Source: Lamellibrachia columna (taxonomy: Eukaryota > Annelida > Polychaeta > Sabellida > Siboglinidae). From it: DNA of 64,000 nucleotides. The position numbers and the translations under genes were made by a program. This document shows positions 40,567 through 51,929 of this stretch, piece by piece (the first letter of the stretch is position 1; each line of letters begins with the position of its first letter). The notes beneath the pieces are model-generated. The model made no database searches and had not been told where the DNA came from. It saw only the letters and a list, made by a program, of their open reading frames with translations. The stretch covers positions 58,790,140 to 58,854,139 of the forward strand of contig OY759268.1 of assembly GCA_963662155.1 (NCBI GenBank), in the 5' to 3' direction.

Positions 40567-42330
40567 GTTATGTTACTGTTGTAACTGTTTATATTATTTA
40601 TACTATGCATTTGTTTAAAATATACAATTACATACATGTTAAGTTTCACAAATGCAAATGCAGGAGAACTGTGCGTAAATTGGAGGGTCTCAGGGTATAA
40701 GACAATCCTCACCATGCATAGAAATTACACCATACAATACATTGAATATGTACGTACTATTAAATGGTACACTGACATGTTAATATAAAAATTGTGGCAT
40801 TTGAAAACAATTTTGTGGACTAATAGTGGTAAAATAACATATTTACTGCTCAGATACCGAGTAGTCTAGGAATAAATTGTTGTATTCCTTAAATAAATTG
40901 TCTTACAACAACAATTCTGACTGATAGTAGCCTACATATTGTATTACACACGCAACTAACATAATAATTAGTGGCAGGGCTAGAACTGAAACATTTTCTT
41001 TTCTTCAAAGGTTGTGATCCTGTGATGAAGGCATTTAAGACCAAAGGTGACTTAGGTATTTTTGCAATAGGGAAACCTATTTTTAAAATAAGTTTTTTCT
41101 TTCATGATGTAATGTTTCACGATTATGACAATTATCAAACATATATGAACTATATAGAAATCTTATAAAGTGGAGATGTATTGATGGGCATCATTTAAGG
41201 GATTGACGATCTTTTGTTAGCTGAGGCCACAAAAAAATATGTTTTGTTTCATTACAAATCCGGGAGATTTGTCCTCCCGTGCGAAAGACTGGGAGATTTG
41301 ATGGATTTCCTGGAGTCTCTCAGCGACTCCGAGAGACTTAACAAGCATGCAATTAATAAATAGTTTAAATAGACACTAGGATATCAAATTTATCCTTAAT
41401 TATTCAGTTATCCAATAAGTTGAACTGGGCCTTATGAAATAAAATTTCAAGTAATGTGACAGAGCCGTCTTCATGGGAATCATTGACCGAAAACAACACG
41501 AAATGCATTATAGGCAACGACGGTGTTGCACATTTCGAAGAAACCTGAATCAAGTTCGACACTCAGAAGATTAACTGCCATCGCGTGCATGCGTGCGTGC
41601 AAGCATGCGTGCATGCTGGCAGGTGTGCGAGATGGAATATGCGAGGTTAGGCCTCATAAGGGTGGTGTATGCTTTCGCCATTACTTCTTGTGAGCACATA
41701 ATATGTAGTTTTTTTGTATTAGCCCGAGAGTTTTATTTGCTTTAGAGGTGATGTTATCGATGTGGGTTTTTCATTTGACATCTCGGTATAATTTGACTAG
41801 GAAGAAATAAAGCAGTAGGTACATAATGTTAGTGTAAATAATTGAATACTTAAACGTAGAGTACCTGGACACCTTGTCTTAGCGACATCTGTTGTTAGAA
41901 ATTAGCCATAGGTAGTATCAGTATAGTTTAAAGGTCACAGAGATTTTGTTAGCGCGAGTGATGTTACGGTTTGTTGTCATCAGCTGGGTAGATAGAAAAT
42001 AAGTAGCAAGTACATATTTGTAAATTTAATTAAAACCTAAATAATCCAGCATAAAGTGTGTATGTGAACACAAAAACAGTCTTTGTGAAGACTACCCAGT
42101 ATAAATTGTTAACGTAACTGATTATAAAATTACATAAATAAAATGTCTAACATGGTGCCGTGCAAACAGCATGTAAAGGCGAAGCGAAGCGTAAATTGAC
42201 ATGTTCTAGCAGTGCAGTCCAGGTGTGTAAATCCGTGGAGAGGTTCAGGTAGATGATGTTTATTTCTAGTGTAGGGGGCGCAGGACCGTGAAATGTCTAC
42301 AGATGCAGGTAGATGAGTTAAAGCAGATGG
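40567..42330. other. Upstream region of the CXorf38-like gene, no gene seen
   Basis: This stretch is AT-rich. It includes a gcatgcgtgcgtgc microsatellite at about 41,583-41,630. A promoter or a 5' UTR exon for the minus-strand gene should lie somewhere here or further right, but I cannot place it. One 65-codon open frame at 40,971 matches nothing that I recognise. Confidence 0.4.
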
Positions 42331-42339
42331 TTTAGATGA

Positions 42340-42622
42340 TGACAGGGCTGGGTTGATGGGATACCACCAAAACTGCTTAAGGAAATTGTAGAGCAAATTA
42401 GTACAACTCTTGCAAAATTGTTTAATTTGTCACTAGAAGAGGGAATAGTTCCTTCAGAATGGAAAGACGCAAACAATACACATTTATTTAAGGGGGGAGG
42501 AACAAGTCAGACAATTATAGACCAGTGAGTTTAACATCAGTTGTATGCAAATTATTAGAAACGTTAATTAGAGACCACATGGTGGAATTCCTTGTAAAAC
42601 AAATTAATAAAAACATCTCAAC
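42340..42622 (+). mobile_element. LINE reverse transcriptase fragment (N-terminal RT part)
   Basis: One frame reads DGIPPKLLKEIV (from 42355) and continues to LFNLSLEEGIVPSEWKDAN, the standard start of a non-LTR RT domain. A frameshift near 42,505-42,515 leads to DNYRPVSLTSVVCKLLE and LIRDHMVEFLV in another frame. DNYRPVSL is the classic LINE RT motif that follows the first conserved block. No catalytic Y-A-D-D segment follows; similarity stops at about 42,622 where unrelated AT-rich sequence begins. It is a dead fragment, probably from a CR1/Jockey-like or L1-like clade; the clade is not determined. Confidence 0.85.
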
Positions 42623-42712
42623 TTGGGTTCGTTTTTGACTGGTCAGCTAAAGTGGTTGACTGATCAGTCAGAGTGATCAACCGGCATACATGTTAATTGT
42701 ATCAAATCTCCT

Positions 42713-42732
42713 GTTCTCCTGGACAGGAGAAC
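42713..42732. repeat. Perfect 9-bp inverted repeat, 2-nt loop
   Basis: gttctcctg, then ga, then caggagaac forms a near-complete palindrome. Close by, gactgatcagtc (about 42,658) is another perfect palindrome. Their role is unknown; they may be debris of a mobile element end. Confidence 0.6.
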
Positions 42733-43005
42733 AAATCTTCCAGATTTCTGATGAAGCCCAAGCTATTTTTGTGTGGCCTACCAAAAGCGCATCAATCCCT
42801 CCCTGTACTCAAGCCCACAACGACAGCAGGGGCGAGTTCAATCGTGTTTTGTGAAGAGCGGACAAGGGAAACTCAGCTAAACAGTAACATTGTGCTTTGC
42901 CTGATGTTTATATTAATTATACGTGTTAAGCAAACGATCCCCTATTATTGCCCACATGTGTACACCAAATTCAAATATTGCCCATCAATACATCTCCAAC
43001 ATATA

Positions 43006-43932
43006 GGGGAAGGAAGTGTTAGTTGAGCCATTTTTAATTTTTTTATCTAGAGCACAATAATATTCATAACTAATTTTTTTTTTACTCTCATAAACTATGA
43101 TTATTAGTAGATCATTTTATACCAAAATAATACATCTAGTATGAATAGATAATTACATGCAGCTGATTCAACTAGGGTTGGTAAGGTGGCTAAACGAATA
43201 CTTGGCCTTGAGCCAGTGTAGCGTAACTTAGGTAAATGCTTTATTTCAAAACATTACGTAGACCATTTACTAAAATTTCATAACAACTCAGCCAACACAT
43301 CTACCCTATGAGTACAGCACGTCTCTGACAAATCTACACGCTTAATTAATAAGTTAACACACTTAATTAATATGGAATTACAGGCCAATCACAGCTAGTG
43401 TAACTAACTGCTAATATGTATTTGCCGGAAAAAAATTTATTCCTTGATGTATTTTGGGATAAAAAACACTCGTTTTTGTTCTTTAACCACTGCTCAACTA
43501 ACCCTCCCTTGGGACTAGGGTGGCTCAACTAACCCTCCCTTGGGACTAGGGTGGCTCAACTAGCCCCATTTTGACAATTAAGCTGTTTTAATTAACTTCT
43601 CATTAATGCTTGGAGTGATGTAAATAATCTTCTTCCCTGTGCACAATTAAATCAGTTGTAAGTGCACAGACAATAAAGTCTGGTCACGTGCGTTGATAGT
43701 TTACACACCAGCAGACATTAATCACAATCACAAAGTTCCGAAAAAATATCAAAAAACATTATTTTAATTACATTTTCTGATCATTGTGACAAATGGCACT
43801 TATTGTACGACAATCATGTTCTAATAACATGCTCAATCACTGCGTGGTACCATGTAACTGTCACTGTTGTAGTTTCCTGGGAAACATGGGTGGCTCCACT
43901 AACCCAGTGGCTCAACTAACACTGCCTTCCCC
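43006..43932. mobile_element. TA-flanked non-autonomous DNA transposon (MITE-like, 927 bp)
   Basis: Terminal inverted repeats begin ggggaaggaagtgttagttg at 43006 and read agcca to 43030. The right end, 43908-43932, is the reverse complement with one mismatch in 25. Each end is bordered by TA (43004-43005 and 43933-43934), the target duplication of Tc1/mariner/pogo-type elements. The interior is AT-rich and has no transposase. Near the middle, copies of the terminal core tggctcaactaaccctccc occur as a 31-bp tandem duplication. Assignment to the mariner/pogo group rests on the TA duplication only. Confidence 0.8.
43493..43563. repeat. 31-bp tandem duplication of the MITE terminal core
   Basis: The block ctcaactaaccctcccttgg followed by gactagggtgg occurs twice in direct tandem, with a partial third copy. 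It repeats the tggctcaactaac core of the terminal inverted repeats inside the element. Such subterminal copies often bind transposase in related elements; that is inference. Confidence 0.75.
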
Positions 43933-43934
43933 TA

Positions 43935-44366
43935 CTTATAATAAGTTTTATTTCATTCAAATATATTTGATAATTGTCACAATTGGAGCACATTATGAAA
44001 GACATAATTAAAGATATTTTCATCAGAAAATGTCTCCATCAACTAGGATCTCAACTGCCTGTCACCCAGGATCCATTTCTAGCCCTGTCAGTAAATATTA
44101 TTCTAGCTGCTTAAGTGTAATCAAATATGTAGGCTACTGCCTGCTAGGTAAGGGATTTTTGTCGTAATATATTTCAGGATTTGAAACAAAATTTGTGTAG
44201 CATCAGAGTATTTTAGCCATGTTATATATTTTACTAGTCCACACAGAATTTTCTACTCCAACCATAAGTCGGAGTAATGATGTCGAGGCAAAGCCCCGAC
44301 GACGATTGATGAAGGTGGCTGTGGCAAACGTTTAAGGCGCTTGCGGAGGTGTGTAAGGATTATCCC
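43935..44366. other. Non-coding gap between the MITE and the 26-bp array
   Basis: This is AT-rich unique sequence with a locally GC-richer stretch at about 44,280-44,345. No gene or element is recognised. Confidence 0.4.
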
Positions 44367-46000
44367 CTCTCCCATTGTGGGGAGTCTATCCCCTCTCTCA
44401 CTGTGGGGAGTCTACCCCCTCTCCCACTGTGGGGAGTCTATCCCCTCTCCCACTGTCGGGAGTCTATCCCCTCTCCCACTGTGGGGAGTCTATCCCCTCT
44501 CCCACTGTCGGGAGTCTATCCCCTCTCCCACTGTGGGGTGTCTATCCCCTCTCTCACTGTGGGGAGTCTATCCCCTCTCCCACTGTGGGGAGTCTATCCC
44601 CTCTCCCACTGTGGGGAGTCTACCCCCTCTCCCACTGTGGGGAGTATATTCCCTCTCCCACTGTGACTGTGGGGTGTATATCCCTCCTCCCACTGTGGTG
44701 TATCTATCCCCTCTCCCACTGTGAGTGTCTACCCCCTCTCCCACTGTGGGGAGTCTATCCCCTCTCCCGCTGTGGGGAGTCTATCCCCTCTCCCACTGTG
44801 GGGAGTCTATCCCCTCTCCAACTGTGGGGAGTCTATCCCCTCTCCCACTGTGGGGATTCTATCCCCTCTCCCACTGTGGGGAGTCTATCCCCTCTCCCAC
44901 TGTGGGGAGTCTATCCCCTCTCCCACTGTGGGGAGTATATCCCCTCTCCCACTGTGGGGAGTCTATCCCCTCTCCCACTGTGGGGAGTCTATCCCCTCTC
45001 CCACTGTGGGGAGTCTACCCCCTCTCCCACTGTGGGGAGTCTATTCCCTCTCCCACTGTGACTGTGGGGTGTATATCCCCTCTCCCACTGTGGTGTATAC
45101 ATCCCCTCTCCCACTGTGAGTGTCTACCCCCTCTCCCACTGTGGGGAGTCTATCCCCTCTCCCGCTGTGGGTGTCTATCCCCTCTCCCACTGTGGGGAGT
45201 CTGTCCCCTCTCCCACTGTGGGGAGTCTATCCCCTCTCCCACTGTGGGGAGTCTATCCCCTCTCCCACTGTGGGGAGTCTATCCCCTCTCCCGCTGTGGG
45301 TGTCTATCCCCTCTCCCACTGTGGGGAGTCTATCCCCTCTCCCACTGTGGGGAGTCTATCCCCTCTCCCACTGTGGGGAGTCTATCCCCTCTCCCACTGT
45401 GGGGAGTCTATCCCCTCTCCCGCTGTGGGCGTTTATCCCCTCTCCCACTGTGGGGAGTCTATCCCCTCTCCCACTGTGGGGAGTCTATCCCCTCTCCCAC
45501 TGTGGGGAGTCTATCCCCTCTCCCACTGTGGAGAGTCTATCCCCTCTCCCACTGTGGGGAGTCTACCCCCTCTCCCACTGTGGGGTGTCTACCCCCTCTC
45601 CCACTGTGGGGAGTCTATCCCCTCTCCCACTGTGGGGAGTCTATCCCCTCTCCCACTGTGGTGTATCTATCCCCTCTCCCACTGTGAGTGTCTACCCCCT
45701 CTCCCACTGTAGGGAGTCTATCCCCTCTCCCACTGTGACTGTGGGGTGTATATCCCCTCTCCCACTGTGGGGATTCTATCCCCTCTCCCACTGTGGGGTG
45801 TCTATCCCCTCTCCCACTGTTGGGTGTCTACCCCCTCTCCCACGGTGGGGTATCTATCCCCTCTCCCACTGTGGGTGTCTATCCCCTCTCCCACTGTGGG
45901 TATCTACCCCCTCTCCAACTATGGGGAGTATATCCCCTCTCCCACTGTGGGGAGTATATCCCTTCTCCCGTTGTGGGTGTCTATCCCCTCTTCCATATTT
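44367..46000. repeat. 26-bp minisatellite, about 62 copies, with a 395-bp super-repeat
   Basis: The unit is ctatcccctctcccactgtg followed by gggagt (26 bp). A composite marker, ctgtgactgtggggtgtata, recurs at 44661, 45056 and 45733, so 44661 and 45056 define a 395-bp super-repeat that includes the variant blocks gtggtgtat and gtgagtgtct. The array is C-rich on the plus strand, with CCCC and CTCCC pyrimidine tracts. Since 26 is not a multiple of 3, three phases alternate and produce long overlapping plus-strand open frames of a Pro/Leu/Ser/Gly peptide; these are not genes. Copies decay towards 46,000. Confidence 0.96.
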
Positions 46001-46377
46001 GATAAGGGTGGGCTTCACATAGATGAGAAAATTGTTGGACTCTCAATAAGCCAATGGATTCCTTGTCCACTTTGCCATCTGGAACTTGTTGTTTGGGATG
46101 GCAATCTTTTTAAATCTTGTTGTTTTTATGGTGAATGTTTGCTGGCACGTGATTACTGAATTAAATGTAATTTATTTGGCCTATTTCACTCTACACTGAA
46201 CTTGTGTTGTTTTTCTGCATAAATGTCCAGTTGCTGAACTTTGTGAAATGGACATTAGACTGTGATCTTGGGTTCATGATCGTGACAGTTGGCGGGCACA
46301 ATAGTATGGTCGTGGGTGCTTCGAGTAAACTCAGTGCCAAGCATTGTGGCAAAATTTAATGATTTAATGGTGGCAAC
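46001..46377. other. Unique sequence right of the 26-bp array
   Basis: An open frame leaves the array and reads about 50 non-repetitive residues (GLHIDEKIVG to ECLLARDY, stop at 46,159), including a CPLC pair. There is no clear splice site or family match. It may be a decayed exon or chance. Confidence 0.25.
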
Positions 46378-47682
46378 CTCTGCTGGTTCGATACCAGATT
46401 TTTTTTATATCGATCGATACCAGAATTTTGCTCAATACTCAATACTCACATTGTAAGCAAGGTCGTCTGCAGGATTTGTTAAATATTAATTCATTTAAGT
46501 TAATATTATCGAAGTTTAAAATTGTTTTTAATGCATATGTTTATCAAATTTCACTCATAACTGATGAATTAGTATGATATTCCATTTCATTGGTTACCCA
46601 GATTCAGGGTTGAAAAAATCATGATTTAAAAAAAAAAAATAAAAATCGGATTTATTTGATTTAAATCGGATTTATTTTATTTTTTATTTTTTTTAAATCT
46701 GGTATATAGACATTTATATAGATGTTTATATTCATAAACTCTTTCAAATATGTTCTATTCAAATCGATTTGGGTACTTGTCTTAACACAGGTACATGATT
46801 TTTGCTTATATAAAGACATTAGACAATGTCCACAAGGCCTCACCCCCTGCAGCTGCGTGGAAAGGAAAGCATGCTGTGTATCTGAGGCTGTAGCAGTGCT
46901 AATTATTGTTTGCTGAGAGGGTGGATTAGCACCTGTCCAGGGCTCTGTGTACTATAAGGGTCTCCAACCAGATTGCAAACTGGTACAGTATTAAACAATT
47001 GTAGCCCAGACTATCTCACTTGAGTCAACATACTGAATTGGTAACAACTAGCACAAGCTCTAAGTGGACTTTAACTCAGGGCTTCTGGCTTGAAAATATA
47101 CTTGCTCTGGAAGACAAGTTTGTGTGGCTTCACTGCATTCAGAAAGGGAATAGCTCAAACATACACAATGTCATAAAATATTTTACTGTCAGACTATCTG
47201 GTGTCAATACAGCTACACAAGTGTGCGCACATTGTGCTTTTGTATTAAAAAAACATACAAAACTTTGTTGATCTCGATGCTTGTAAACAATTATTTGTGT
47301 TAAATTCATATAGATCAGCGAGTAAAACAATTGAAAGTTTTTTTGGAGTGATTTAAATCATGATTTAAATCAATGATTTAAATCAAATGATTTAAATCAA
47401 ACAACCCTGCTCAGATTCAGGGCAAACGGTGGCGCTTCCAAACGGAGCCTGGATAATCAGGGCTAGCGCGTAAGGGTGGTTTTGACTTTTTGTTTGTTTG
47501 TTGTAAAACCAGAAACTATATTATTGTAAATTACAGTATACACAATATATTGTCAATATCGAATGGTTAGATCGATATCACGATATTTGATATATCGAAC
47601 TATCGTGATACCACCAAGTATCTGCATCGAACTTTCAGAAGTATCGTGATACGTCGATATACTGAATATCGACCCAGCACTA
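46378..47682. mobile_element. hAT-like element (outer, old), interrupted by a second hAT-like element
   Basis: The left end ctctgctggttcgat and the right end (complement tagtgctgggtcgat) match at 11 of 15 positions. The flanking 8-bp sequences gtggcaac (46370-46377) and gtggctac (47683-47690) differ by one base, the size expected of a hAT target duplication. The interior next to both ends is rich in tatcgat/gatatcg motifs, and no transposase frame remains. Without the inserted inner element it would be about 490 bp, so it is non-autonomous. The imperfect ends make it the older of the pair. Confidence 0.6.
46605..47409. mobile_element. hAT-like MITE (inner), 805 bp
   Basis: It starts CAGGGTTG and ends CAACCCTG (perfect 8-bp termini). 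Flanks are cccagatt (46597-46604) and ctcagatt (47410-47417), an 8-bp target duplication with one mismatch. Both subterminal regions are packed with the palindrome gatttaaatc and atcatgattt. An interior plus-strand frame at 47,020-47,271 (83 codons) has no transposase motif that I can recognise. The CAGGG terminus and 8-bp duplication are typical of hAT elements. Confidence 0.82.
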
Positions 47683-47690
47683 GTGGCTAC

Positions 47691-48000
47691 AAAAAATGCT
47701 CACCTAAATAATTTTACATGGATTTAATAGGATTTATCCATGATACTATTGATAGGCTTAACTAATCAATTCAATAAAATTATGGGTGTCAAACCTAATT
47801 TACAAGACATATTTGGCCACCAGAGGGAGCCAGATGCTCCAGTTGAGACAGCGAATCTAGCGATTAGCACGAGTGATAAAGCATAAGACTGACAACTGAT
47901 CTGATATAATCTATGTTGAACCACAAATAAATGTTACCAACCTGAAACTGCCGCCTTGTAGTGCTGAGTCAGTCGTCTCCACCAGACAGTGTCTTCAGTT
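47691..48000. other. Non-coding gap
   Basis: This is AT-rich unique sequence with no recognised feature. Confidence 0.4.
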
Positions 48001-48029
48001 CAGAGTACCACAATCGGCAGTGTTCTACT

Positions 48030-48460
48030 CACATCACCACGTATGTCTGACACTCTCACACTGGGCGTAGAATCAGTGGTCTTCCCTTCCACAATGTGAA
48101 GGCTGTTCACAGTTCATCCAGGTTTTATACAATCACAAACATTGCATTGATGTGTTGACGACTGTATCGCAGACTCACAGACTCTTGTTAGAACGTGACA
48201 CTGGTGTCATCCACAACCACATAATTGACACAATCACATAGGTGTGGTCCTGACTGTTTCACAAACTGATATTGTGTAGACAGCAGTTGTCTTTTCCGGC
48301 AGTCAGAGAAACTGTGTTAAATCCTCTGTTTGTCTCACACAATCACCAACAGTCCATGCATGTGGTCATGACTGTTTCACAAACTCACAGAGGTCTCGTA
48401 CAGAGTTGTCACTGTCTTGCACTTTTGTCTTTTCACCTTTCTCAGTGAAGATATGACTTG
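48030..48460. repeat. Diverged tandem repeat of about 100-130 bp, three copies
   Basis: Three related blocks each start acaatcac and continue through a gactgtttcacaaact-like core: near 48,129 (diverged), 48,231 and 48,345. The last two share tggtcctgactgtttcac and tggtcatgactgtttcac. Spacing is irregular and divergence is high. No gene is associated with it. Confidence 0.5.
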
Positions 48461-48644
48461 ATCACAGTCTCTGCAACAATAATTCAAGTTATGAATAACA
48501 TATAAAATATTATTGCCAGTATATCCCTGACAGTAGGGTATTTCATCTCAAATCAACCAAAATACGAAAATCTTGTTGCATTCATATTTCTGGCCAATGG
48601 TCAATATAACCACACATGTCAAACCGAGGGCTGTATCTCGAATA

Positions 48645-48736
48645 GTTTCTGAGTTCTGAGAATATTTAAAATTTTGCAGATTCTTTCGTTGTTTCTGAGT
48701 TCTGAAAAGATTTTAAATTTTGCAGATTCTTTCGTT
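48645..48736. repeat. 46-bp tandem duplication
   Basis: gtttctgagttctgag recurs at 48645 and 48691, and both copies end gcagattctttcgtt. There are two copies with four or five differences in AT-rich surroundings. Confidence 0.85.
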
Positions 48737-51720
48737 TTTGCCAATTTGCAGAAATCGTGAAGATTTCTTATTGTACTTAAAATACCAAAAACTCAAAAAC
48801 TATTTGTGAAATTAAGATTTGGCATGCTTATTCTCCATCACATGTAATGTAGATAGTAACAAACTATACTATTTCGGCCAAGTTTTATTAAAGTGACATT
48901 ACTCATTGCTGGTCAAATATTGAAGAAAAAAACATTGTCAAAATTTACATGTTTTCCGTGACTTAATAAATTACAAAAAAAATTAATTTTACAATTTTGT
49001 ATGCATATGTGACATATTATGTTGTATATAATTTTAACATATTAAATTGCAATATTCCTGCAAATTCTCTATTTGAATAGTAAATCAATCTCATATTATG
49101 ACTGATTATGATCAGAGTACAGTATTTTGCTGGTGACGTAGCTGGTACCATTTCACCTATATATTTTATTTTTATTAAATGGCTGCAGTCATGAGAAATT
49201 GAAATGTGAAAACATTTTCAAAATCAGCAAAGAGCTTTTCGAGATATGATTTTTTCGAAGATGTAAACGTTTTTAATGTTTGGCTTGGGCAAGGATTTTC
49301 CACAGAAATTGACCTCATTTCTGCTTGTTCGCCAGACGTTATTATTAAATGTATTGGAATAACATTGACACCACAAAAACGTCATTATGTTAAATTTCTC
49401 TGAGATGTGTTAAATTTATCTGAGATAACTCGAAAGTTATAGTTCAGTAGGCTTTCAAAAAAGCATTCTAATACGCCATTAACTGGCCGTGGCGACATGC
49501 TGCTGGCTCTAAGACGCTACGCTGTTTCAGACACGAAGCGCCTCGCTTGGGGTTTTGATCCCATCGAAAAATCACGCGTAAACCATGCTTCGTTCATGGA
49601 TCTCGCGCCGCGTCAATATTTGTCGTATCTGATCGAAATAAGTTTATTTTGAAAAGAAATTATTATTCCACCAATCTGTGATACGCACTAATCTTAGCTA
49701 ATGAAAATTTTAATTCCATTATGATGTAATGCAACCTTTCGTCTCGCTGTTATTGTTTGATGAAAATGTCAAAAAGTTGACACCAGAACGCCTAGTACGT
49801 GGTACCAATCGATCCGGCTTGAAATTTCCAATAACATTAATGCAGATATGTCACGATGACATTTGATTTGTGGAGGCGCCTGCCCATGAAAGTTGTAAGT
49901 CTTGAACAAGTTGACGCGAATTGTCCACGACTGAGTTCTGACACTTCGGCAGCTCGCTTCTCGTACCATTAGGTAAGTTGTTGTATTCTAAGCTTATGAA
50001 AGATATTTCTGCATATTATAACACATAATGTCAAGCAAATATGATATACACAACGTATTACATTTTACTGATAATTTGTAGCGAATAATTTGAGTATTTG
50101 TTTATCGCTAAAAGTGGACCTCCCCATTGCAATGAAATAGGCTGATCCTCGGCGCCTTTCCGACTGGACACTAGAACCTCTGTATCATTGTTTTGAGGGG
50201 TGGCGGGTACCCGTCGATCTGGGCCCGCCGTTAGTGGATCGTCATGATTTCTTTTCGATCATTTACATGTTGATGTGACATTTAAACAGTAATTAGAGGC
50301 GCGGAATGTTCATTTCATGCGATAATTTCATGTCATTCGTTGACACGCGTTAGTAAACGAGTTAGGGAGACGCTAAAAATAGCAACAAAACTTCCTTCTG
50401 TTCATTGTCTGGTTGTCCGCTAGGTGGTACCCACCGCACAGTTCATTGGTTAAGTAAGTACATTATTTAATCAATTGTCTGATTTGTATTAAGGCTAAAT
50501 ATTCACAGCAAAGTTGGTCTTTTTGAAAGGGAAATTCGTTATTTGAAACGGAATTTACCTTTTGCTGAAATGGCATTGAAACGGATTTTGCCTTGTTTTG
50601 AAAAGAAAAATCAGTGGCTCTAGAAATTCACAATCATAAACATGTTAAATGTTTATACAAATTTATCAATATTACATACGAACAATGTTTTTGTTAAATT
50701 CGTGATTACCGGTACCTCAGTTTAATATTTATTATTATATAAATTATGATTATGACTATTATTTCTTTCAGAACTCAACTCTCTAATCTGAACAGATCTC
50801 TAAAAAAACCTACATATACTTCTATATATGAAAAATAAAAACAATAATATTGAAATTTATAATGAACAACAAATTTTATTAATCGTCATCATGATTATGA
50901 TAGCCTAGAGTGCGATATTTATTTTACTGTATTGTTATGCTAGTTGTTGATCTGGATTCTGGACATAAATTATGAATTCATAGTTTTAAGACATTTCTCC
51001 AGTTTCTCATCATCAGTTGTTTGACACATTTAATTTTTACTTGGATGAAATCACTAACTGAATCACTGAATGATTAGACAGCATTAACAGCAAGTAACAT
51101 ATTGTTATAATTAATTATTACTGTTTTAAAATTCAAAGTTTTTATGTTTACTGTTCCATGTGTTCACTGAATAGTTACACTTCAGTTGTGACTATATATG
51201 ATAATTTGCTCAAAGATACATTAGGAATATCCCATTATTTCATCATCTGAATCATATATTATGTCGTAATGGTTGTTCTGGTTTCAGATCTGCTCCCAAC
51301 TATCAGGAGGATTAACTCCAGTGTAAGAACTGTGACATCCTGGAAGCTCTCTTCACTGTTCACCGCCAGCATGATACAGCAGTCCGGTGATTCCTCGCTT
51401 ACTTGACTTTTGTCTCAACTCTAAGATTATCATTGGTGCAGTTGCACTAAAAGCATTCCGGTGCAAGGTAAATGACCTTGAGAAAAAGTATCTGAAATTG
51501 AAGAAAATTCATACCGGAAGGTGTTTCTGAGGTAGCCGTCAACATGACAATTTCACAATCTTTCTGGACACTGCCTTCTGTAGCACTGCTGATAGAGCTC
51601 GTGGTGCTGATGTTGTTTCACTTCAACGTGTCACAATGTCAAGTTCTCCAGTTTGTGTGAAAGAAACACCCACCATTGATCCTGCAGTGTACAGATACTG
51701 CAATGTATTCACAACCAGAA
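48737..51720. other. About 3 kb of non-coding AT-rich DNA
   Basis: I recognise no gene. A GC-richer island at about 49,490-49,620 contains gggttttgatccc, which weakly resembles a tRNA B box, and another lies at about 50,140-50,230. Short open frames at 49,206 (65 codons) and 49,769 (66 codons, minus strand) show no known motif. The stretch 51,290-51,720 has a more coding-like base composition but is closed in all frames, so any gene there is long dead. Confidence 0.4.
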
Positions 51721-51734
51721 CCAGTATTGAAAGG

Positions 51735-51792
51735 ATGCATGCGTTCGTGCGTGCGTTCGTGCGTGCGTGCGTGGGTGGGTGCGTGCGTGTGT
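51735..51792. repeat. (GTGC)n microsatellite
   Basis: Imperfect cgtgcgtgcgtgcgtg-type repeats carry interspersed ttcg and ggtg variants. It is the inverted partner of the (GCAC)n run at 51,872. Confidence 0.93.
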
Positions 51793-51871
51793 ATTCCATT
51801 TTATAGACAGAACAAGAAATTGGTTAATTAAGATTAATTAACTGAACAAGATGAACTATTTTGCAGTTACT

Positions 51872-51874
51872 ACA

Positions 51875-51905
<31 letters not shown>

Positions 51906-51929
51906 CACACGCACACACGCACACACACA
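51872..51929. repeat. (GCAC)n / (CA)n microsatellite
   Basis: gcacgcacgcacgcacgcac continues to cacacgcacacac. It is complementary to the (GTGC)n run 80 bp upstream, so the two could pair as a long imperfect stem. Confidence 0.95.

Noticed and set aside
40092..40700. Plus-strand Cys/Tyr-rich frames over the 62-bp array
   Set aside because: These are overlapping frames produced by the minisatellite, antisense to the CXorf38-like gene's 5' region.
44341..46159. Long plus-strand frames (up to 320 codons) in the 26-bp array
   Set aside because: All three phases of the same repeat are open and give the same low-complexity Pro/Leu/Ser/Gly peptide. This is repeat periodicity, not a gene.
51290..51720. 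Possible gene with coding-like composition
   Set aside because: Stops interrupt every frame within short distances and I recognise no motif. At most it is an old pseudogene.
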